DNA of 64,000 bases from assembly GCA_029204225.1 (NCBI GenBank), contig CM055107.1, forward strand, positions 509,942 to 573,941. The letters are read 5' to 3'. The position numbers and the translations under genes are program-made. The DNA is from Diphasiastrum complanatum. Lineage: Eukaryota; Streptophyta; Lycopodiopsida; Lycopodiales; Lycopodiaceae. The notes under the pieces are model-generated. The model searched no databases. It saw only the letters and a program-made list of their open reading frames with translations, and was not told the DNA's origin. Shown in pieces: positions 57,095 to 64,000 of this stretch. The stretch's first letter is position 1. Each line of letters starts with the position of its first letter.

Positions 57095-60000
57095 AAAACA
57101 TTTAAAGATAGAACTTAGCTAGGTAGGCTTGACATAGGGAACAATACATGTGGCATTGGAGAATAAGGGACGTTGGAGCGTAGAGATGTCTTCACATAAA
57201 AAAGTGCACCATTCAGCCACTTAGGCTAAGTTACACCCAAGGTTGATAGTATTCGGAATAATTACATTTGGGTATTCACAACACGCGAGAAAAAAAGAAT
57301 TAGAGTTGTTTGCATGCATGATGTCTAGGATATAGACACACCACATATATGCATGTGTGACACCTGGAAGGTTTCTAGCAACTATTGTGCCTTTGGCCCA
57401 GATATGGAAAAAGTTCAGCATGTTGTTTTAGTTTCCTTAGCAATACTGCATAGATTATAAGCTGTTGGAAATATCTGACTACAATCGTAGGTTATTTAGT
57501 TCATAATTTCTTTTCCATAGATTAATACTAAGAGGATTTATAGTATTTTTTTTACAGGTGGCTACACACTTTCACAAAGGTACCTGCTTTGCTGGGAAAC
57601 CAACCATGCACCCAGCAAGTTAACATGCATCATCCTGTCCATTATATTTAATGATTTTTTATATGTCAACTTAATCTCTTAATGAGATTTACAATAACTG
57701 GTGAAGAAACACATTGAGAAGGAATAAGTTGAACCAGAACCATCAATCAAAAGGTAAGAGACACAAAGGATAGATATGGCCAGAAAAAGAAGAACAAAAA
57801 ATTTGAAAGGAATCCAAGAAAATGATATGGCCAGAAAAAGAACAAAAAATTTGAAAGGAATCCAAGACAATGAAGAGCTAGTTATAAGCTGAACAAGGCA
57901 AATGGGACCCGGAAAAAAAAAATCTTAATTGTGGTGTCACTTCCTCCTGTAGCAGGGACTAAAAAAATTCCACAGTCATTGGAGGTAAACATGGTGAATG
58001 CACCAAGCACAGTGATAATAATTGATCTTATTCCTAGCTACCAAGCAAAGTCCATATTCTTGCACATGTTTGAAGTCAATTTGTTTCAAAGTCGAGACAA
58101 GTATGACAAGGCAATGACCAAAGAAACTTCTGAAAATGAGAAGACCAGAGTGTTGAAATGGCAAGTAGAGTAATTTGTGAGCGTGTCCAGATTATTCTTG
58201 GCTGTCAAGGTAAAATGTGGAGATGGAAAAGGAAAAGGGAGGGAATTATGACATATTTCAAAAGAGATAATGGTGATATCTTAAATTGATGGTGACGATG
58301 GTTTAAAAGCCTCACAATTATAGGTGACATGTTTCAGGAAAACTCTATTCTCTCCAGATTTTAGTGAATTTTCCTCAGGCGACCTCACTATTGCTATACC
58401 TAAAGTAGAGGTAACTAGCCAGTTTTTACACTTATTCAAATTGATATTATATGCCTTGAGATTGTGCAAAGACCTCATAAATCAATGAGAACTTGCAATC
58501 TTATTCATCAAACCACTTTATTGATTGTTGTTCGTTAATGTAAAAAGATGGTTGAAGCCCCAAGCCATGTGATGTTCTAGATTCTGTATAGATTATCTTC
58601 CAAGAATCTTTGCATAAGCTAACGTCCCTCATTGCCATTTTGGCTTAATCCTTGGCACTTGTAGTGTTGGAGCTATTTATAAATAATTTGTTGGATGTGT
58701 TGTCATTAATGGTCTTTATTGATTTGGTATCCCTTTTGATATTGAGTTTGGAATTGAGAACATGATATCTTGCCTTTGTACAGACTTATTGAAAAATCAA
58801 TTTTTCCTTTTTACCTCATGGATTGTGAGCATGAAATGTGGAGATCATTCTATCAACAAAATTGTGTTTCCCTTTTCTTGTTACAAAATGATTTTGATTC
58901 ACATAATGCACTGTGTCATGCTTCATTATATAGTATTTGCATCCCATTTTAGTCTTATTTTTCTTGCCATACTTGATAGAGTTCAATCATTGAACCACTT
59001 GGAAACCATAGCTCAATGTTAATGATGAGAAAGCAATGACAAAACATGTAAAACCTCTTACACATGTATTGAAAATTGTCTCCCTTGAAACAAAAGAATA
59101 CCATTGTTGTATGAGGTCGAAACGAACTTGCAAATCCCAAAGGAGTATACTGTAAAGGTTTGTATAATGAATGTATGGGATGAGAGGAAACCTCTCCTTT
59201 AACACAACTTCTTAATGTGTTAACAATGATAACAAACAACAGACAATTTTCATTCATATTTTCCATGTCACTAGAGTAAACATCGTCATTATTTCAAGAC
59301 ATTAAAAAAGCTCACATTGAAAGCAAATAGTGACTACCCAACTACCCCCCTGCACCATAAAAACTCGTGTTTGACATTTTACGTGAATCATCATTTTGCC
59401 AATGCTAAGATGGATGCCATTATCCCTCTTTTAGTAGAAGATATTTATATGCCAAGGAAAGCATATGAAGGTTATTTGAAGATCGAATTGAATGCTTTAC
59501 ACAGTTGGCAATGGTGGCTGTAATCAAATATAATATGGTTCTCAAGGAGAAAGTCCAGTTATTGGAAGGAATATTGTCACCAATGAAGAGCAAAATCAAT
59601 GAAATAGAAAAAAGTTTGAGCAAGTTTCAAGGGACCACAAAATCGGCCTTCTTTGATCAAAAAAGAAGAAGGTCCACTGTTATTATCACAAGCATTTTTG
59701 AAGAGAAATTATGAGATTTCAAGGCTTCAAGTTCGGGGTGTTTTGACACTCAAGACGCTCTAAAAGAAGCCAATTTTGTTTTAGAAATTGCATTGAGTTT
59801 CAATACTAATGGAATGGATAATGAATGGTGTACCAAAAAGGATAACACTACTTTCATCATTTATTTTAAGTCAAAATAGATAAGAATAAAAGTATTGAAA
59901 CTCAAATCTAAATTGAAGGGCACATGAATGTTTTAGATGATGACCTTACCTATATCCAATGGAAGAATGTAGTAAAGTTTTTCAAGAGGCTAAGGCATTG

Positions 60001-61197
60001 CTATTTATCAGGATGGTCAATTTAAATATTTGGATCGTGGACCATCTACTCTAGTGTTTAGGAAGTTGCCTAGGACTCCTTCCACATGACCTTTGCATTG
60101 GCCTATGAAACTGTAGCGACATTCGTTCTTTGGAAGTGGTAGGAGATTCAGCAGATTTCATGTCACAAGTGGATATCCTTTTTTTTACGGAGACTCATGA
60201 GAGTTAACTCAACGGATCACTAGAGTTTTAGTGATTTAAGTGAGTTTCAGTCTTTCGTTAAAAAATTAGATCTATCGGGGGCAAAGGTTCGAGGGGCGTG
60301 GCATGCTTGTACATGGATTCAATAGCCACATCCCTCTATCATTTTGCATGTAGTTGTAGAGGGAGTTCATTTTGAGTCATTGGTTTTATTGCACTAGCAC
60401 AAGTCCTAGGTATGGCAGAGTGTGACTATCCATAAATAGCCAATTTCTATATATTTTGCGTGTAGTCCTACCATGTAGTTCTTGTTGAGTCATTGGATTG
60501 TTTGTAGTAGCATGATTCTCAGGTACAAAAGAGCTCATGGTATAATGCAATGCAAGCTTGATTTGTCATAGGCTTGTTGCCAACCAATAAGACAAACCTA
60601 CTGGTGAGTATGTATGGTTGGTTCATAGTCTTATGAATGGTCAGTTGGGTGCAAGCCTAGTAAGCTTTAGATCTTTTAACTAAATGGTTCTCATTTATGT
60701 CATTGAATAGTTCAAGACGCCTCCCTGTTGAAATTTCACAATTCTAGCTTGACTAGCTTGTTGTAATTCCACTGGTAAGTGATGATGTGGCACATGCCAC
60801 ATGTCTAGATGCTTATCCCTATGCCTAATCATGTAAATTCCTTACATGAGGTCTATTGGCATCTTTACTAATGAGTACAAAATGTACATTAGCATTGTAG
60901 AAAAATGTGCATGTTTTACCTTGTTGATGGATCTCAAGATCTTGAGGTCAATGCTAGGGTTCATGGACTATTCTAGTGTATTGAATTTAGTTTTCACTCA
61001 AGCATGGTTGAAGGGTAACCCTAAACCCTAAAATTGAGATGGATATGTATACATCTATGAGAATTTGTCATAGTAGATCTTTCACTTTTCTTGACATTGT
61101 TTTGTGTGTGGCGAGTTAGACCTTTGATATGTGAGTGATCTTATGCATTTATTACATTAATTGGAAGGTTCTAAAGTCAATTACATGTTCTTGAAGC
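57095..61197. other. Downstream intergenic DNA without recognisable gene
   Basis: Short frames at 57931-58173 and 59505-59714 (the latter Lys/Glu-rich and coiled-coil-like) are unassigned. The rest is AT-rich with a tandem duplication at 57773-57871. Confidence 0.45.
57773..57871 (+). repeat. Tandem duplication, about 50 bp x 2
   Basis: Units starting GATATGGCCAGAAAAAGAA at 57773 and 57824, differing by a 3-bp indel and a few bases. Confidence 0.88.
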
Positions 61198-63600
61198 TTG
61201 CTGGACTTTTTTTATGGAGTGTTTGATCAAATCTATGTGCCTAAAGTGGAGTTAAATGGCAGTAGCTTGAAAGTGTTGGATAATGGAACGTCTGTTTCAC
61301 AAGCAAATGGTGAGGTGTGCAAAATCAAGGGGATAGGCACCGTTTCAATCCAACTACCTGATGGCAAAAGCAGGATGATCAGGGAGGTACTTTATGTACC
61401 AGGTTTGAAGAAAAATCTACTTTCTGTTGGAGTCATTACTGATCAAAAGTTGGAAGTATAATTCGCCCATGATCGTTGCTTTGTGAAAGATGTGAACCAA
61501 AAATTCAAAGTTATTGCGGATGGAGTAAGGGAGCCCAATACAAAATTGTACAGGTTGAATGCTACAATCAAGGGGCAACATGGACTCGTATCATCCATTC
61601 CATCGCAAACTGAGTTGTGGCATAAGAGGCTTGGTCACTTGAACTTGGGAAGCCTCAGTTTGATGAGGAAATTGGAGATGGTAACATGATTGCCTACCAT
61701 AGAAGACCACTTGAAATCGATGTGCGAATCATGTGTATATGGGAAGCAACATCGAGAGAAGTTCAATTAAGGTGGTACTGCAAGAGCAAAGAGCATCCTG
61801 GATTTAATCTACACAGATTTATGGGGGCCTATGAGGACCATGTCCTTAGGTAAAGCCTTCTATTTCATGACCTTTATTGATGATATGTCACGTAAGACGT
61901 GGATCTACTTCTTGAAGAAGAAATCAGATGCATTTGACAATTTCAAGAGCTTCAAAGCATTGGTCGAAAATCAGACAAGTAGGAAGATCAAAGTCCTAAG
62001 ATCAGATAGTGGAGGTGAGTGCAAGTCTAATGACTTCAATGATCTTTGTGATCAATGTGGGATTAAAAGACAATTTACGCAAGCTCATACTCCTGCTCTC
62101 AATGGTGTAGTTGAGCGCAAGAATCGTATGATTGTGCAAAGTGCCAGATCTATGCTAGTTGAGATGAAACTACCAAAAGATTCTTGGTCAAAGGCATGCA
62201 GTACAATAGTCTATCTTCAAAATAGAAGTCCTACCATTGCCATAAGATAACACCTGAGGAAGCATTCATGAAGAAGAAGCCAAAGGTGAACCACTTGCGA
62301 ATCTTTGGATGTAAGGCCTTTGTACACATTGCTAAGGAAGAGAGACGTAAACTTGATGTAAAAGTTATCAAGTGTATATTTCTAGGATATGATGAACGTG
62401 TGAAGGGCTATAGATGTTTTGATCCAGTGGAAAACAAAATCCACTATCCTATGAAGGCTAAATCGGAAGTTTCTCAACACTTCAAAGATTTTTTAGCAAT
62501 CAAGAAGGCACTTTATGGACTGAAGCAAGCCCCAAGGATGTGATATCAAAAGATACATGCCTACTTTTGTGATCGTGGGTTTACTAATAGTCCTAGTGAA
62601 TTTACTCTTTATGTCAAGCATACTTCAGATTTTATCATCATTATTTTGCTTTATGTTGATGATATTATTGTTACGGGAAGTAATGAGCAGCAGATTGATG
62701 CCTTAATAGTTGATCTTGGTACGGTTTTTGAAACCTCAGATAAGGCCTATTGTACTTTTATCTTGGTCTTAAATTTGTACAAGAAGGGGCTGAAATTTTC
62801 ATCTCTCATGAACGCTATATTGGGCAGATTTTGAAGTGGTTCAAGATGGAAGATTGCCAGCCGGTTGCTACACCTATGGAGACAGGCCTGAAATTAAGTA
62901 GTCAAGGTGATGGTGAACCATTTGATACTACTTTATATTGTCAAGCTATTGGTTGTCTCATTTACCTATGTAATTCAAGACCGGATATTTCTTATAGTGT
63001 CTCACTCATGAGTCAATTCATGCATGCCCCGATGACATCACATTGAAAAGTGTTGAAGAGGATCTTTTGATATCTTCAAGGAACAAAAAGTCATGGACTG
63101 GTTTTTTTTGCTTGTGATGATGTATGTTTGGTTGGTTTTAGTGACTCGGATTGGGGTGAAGATCAAGACACTAGACGCTCTACAAGTGGACATTGCTTTT
63201 TCTATGGAAATTCTGTAATTTCTTGGTCAAGTAAAAAGCGGCCCACTGTTGCTACTTCTTCTACTGAGGTAGAATATAGAGCAATATTTTGAGCCACAAT
63301 GGAGTGTTTATGGCTGAGAAGACTACTTGTTTGGCGAGCCCTCAGCCACTCTTATCTTGAGTGATAGTCAAAGTGCTATTTCCATTGCACAGAATCCTGT
63401 TTTTCATGCGAGGACGAAGCACATCAAGATGCATTAGCACTTTGTTCGGGAGATACTTCATGATGGCGACATTTTACTTGAGTATTGTCCTACAGATGAT
63501 AATATTGCGAACCTCTTCACTAAGGCGTTGCCTAGAGAGAAATTTGAAGCTTTATGCAAAGCTTTAAATTTAAAACCACGTGATGGCTTTGTTACATAGT
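61198..63600 (+). pseudogene. Ty1/copia element, protease to RNase H, decayed
   Basis: In order: post-protease segment (IKGIGTVSIQLPDGKSRMIR, VLYVPGLKKNLLSVG) 61198-61461; GAG-pre-integrase (LWHKRLGHLNLGSL) 61615-61660; integrase 61831-62250 (FMTFIDDMSRKTWIYFL, SDSGGECKSNDF, NGVVERKNRMIV); integrase C-terminal part 62268-62440; RT resumes at KKALYGLKQAPR (62500) with LLYVDDIIVTGSN at 62650; then a tail through ISYSVSLMSQFMHAP to RNase H (ISWSSKKRPTVATSSTEVEY, about 63220). The first half of RT is deleted, and at least six stops or frameshifts are visible. Gag and the 5' LTR are not found. Confidence 0.87.
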
Positions 63601-63636
63601 GAAGATTTCATTTTATGCATTGTCATTTAAGGAGGG

Positions 63637-63784
63637 TGTTAGAAATAAATGACTATGCTAAAGTTAATCCATAGGTTACTTTGATCCAAATGGTTGAGAT
63701 TTGTGTACCCATGGGTATTTAGTTATTTAGGCCATGTTAAGTTTGTCTTAATTTCAATTGGACCCAATTTTGGCCATGTAGTGA
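63637..63784 (+). mobile_element. Start of 3' LTR of the copia element
   Basis: Follows the polypurine tract TTTAAGGAGGG and begins TGTTAGAAATAAATGAC. No matching 5' copy is in the window and the right end is not determined. Confidence 0.65.
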
Positions 63785-64000
63785 CTCGTGGGTCCTCCTG
63801 ATGATGATCCATTCATTGACCTTCCAAGTGATGAACATGAGGATACATCTCAAGATACTACTACTCAACCCCAAGAAACAAGTTGGAGAGGTAGAGATGA
63901 ACCTTTTGGTGCAAGAAGGATTAAAGTTGCAGGTGACAAACGCAAGGAGAATGATGTACCGTGGGATACATTTTCACCAAGAAGCCGATCACCTGACAGG
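63785..64000 (+). other. Open frame running off the window, unassigned
   Basis: From the stop at 63782-63784 to the window end the frame is open (72 codons): acidic DDDPFIDLPSDEHEDTSQDT, then GRDEPFGARRIKVAGDKRKE. It could be a linker of a retroelement polyprotein or the start of another gene. Too short to call. Confidence 0.3.

Overview
The window is nuclear DNA of a land plant, most likely a large-genome seed plant and probably a gymnosperm. The single recognisable host gene encodes a canonical phytochrome photoreceptor whose residues resemble the PHYA/PHYC side of the family (which in gymnosperms includes PHYN and PHYO), although the chromophore-pocket motif [10 protein letters not shown] is more PHYB/PHYC-like. 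Almost everything else is LTR retrotransposon debris of Ty3/gypsy (chromovirus) and Ty1/copia type, a broken LINE, a hAT-type MITE and long (TC)n/(GA)n microsatellites. The organism call is inference from gene content and intron size; no species-specific marker was seen.

Layout. 1-13600: old repeats 5' of the gene (three LTR-like copies sharing one 3' terminus, copia remnants on both strands, an inverted hairpin repeat, AT-rich arrays). 13600-14183: candidate proximal promoter/5' leader with three upstream ORFs. 14184-55803: phytochrome gene in four coding exons (14184-16275, 16448-17264, 49649-49942, 55581-55803). The exons join to 3426 nt, 1141 codons plus stop, with no internal stop and matching splice phases. 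Introns are 172 bp, 32,384 bp and 5,638 bp.

Intron 2 is a retrotransposon nest. It holds, in order, an LTR plus primer-binding site (17375-17936), an unrecognised antisense 174-aa ORF, a LINE 5' portion (ORF1 plus endonuclease), an inverted pair of about 97% identical LTRs (21542-21894 and 27675-28024), two tandemly oriented copies (A and B) of one gypsy family, a copia remnant (D) between them, and two elements nested in copy B. Element C (36742-40488) lies in B's integrase gene with target-site duplication CATAC. Element F (41329-46747, minus strand) lies near B's integrase C-terminus with duplication TACGG and LTRs differing at only about 1.5% of sites. Intron 3 holds a (TC)n tract, a 563-bp hAT-like MITE with 8-bp duplication GTTTAAAA, and a LINE 3' fragment.

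56000-64000: downstream intergenic DNA with small unassigned ORFs and a decayed plus-strand copia element (61198-63600) reaching its 3' LTR. The phytochrome coding sequence is intact despite these insertions, so if it is expressed the gene must splice out a 32-kb repeat-filled intron.
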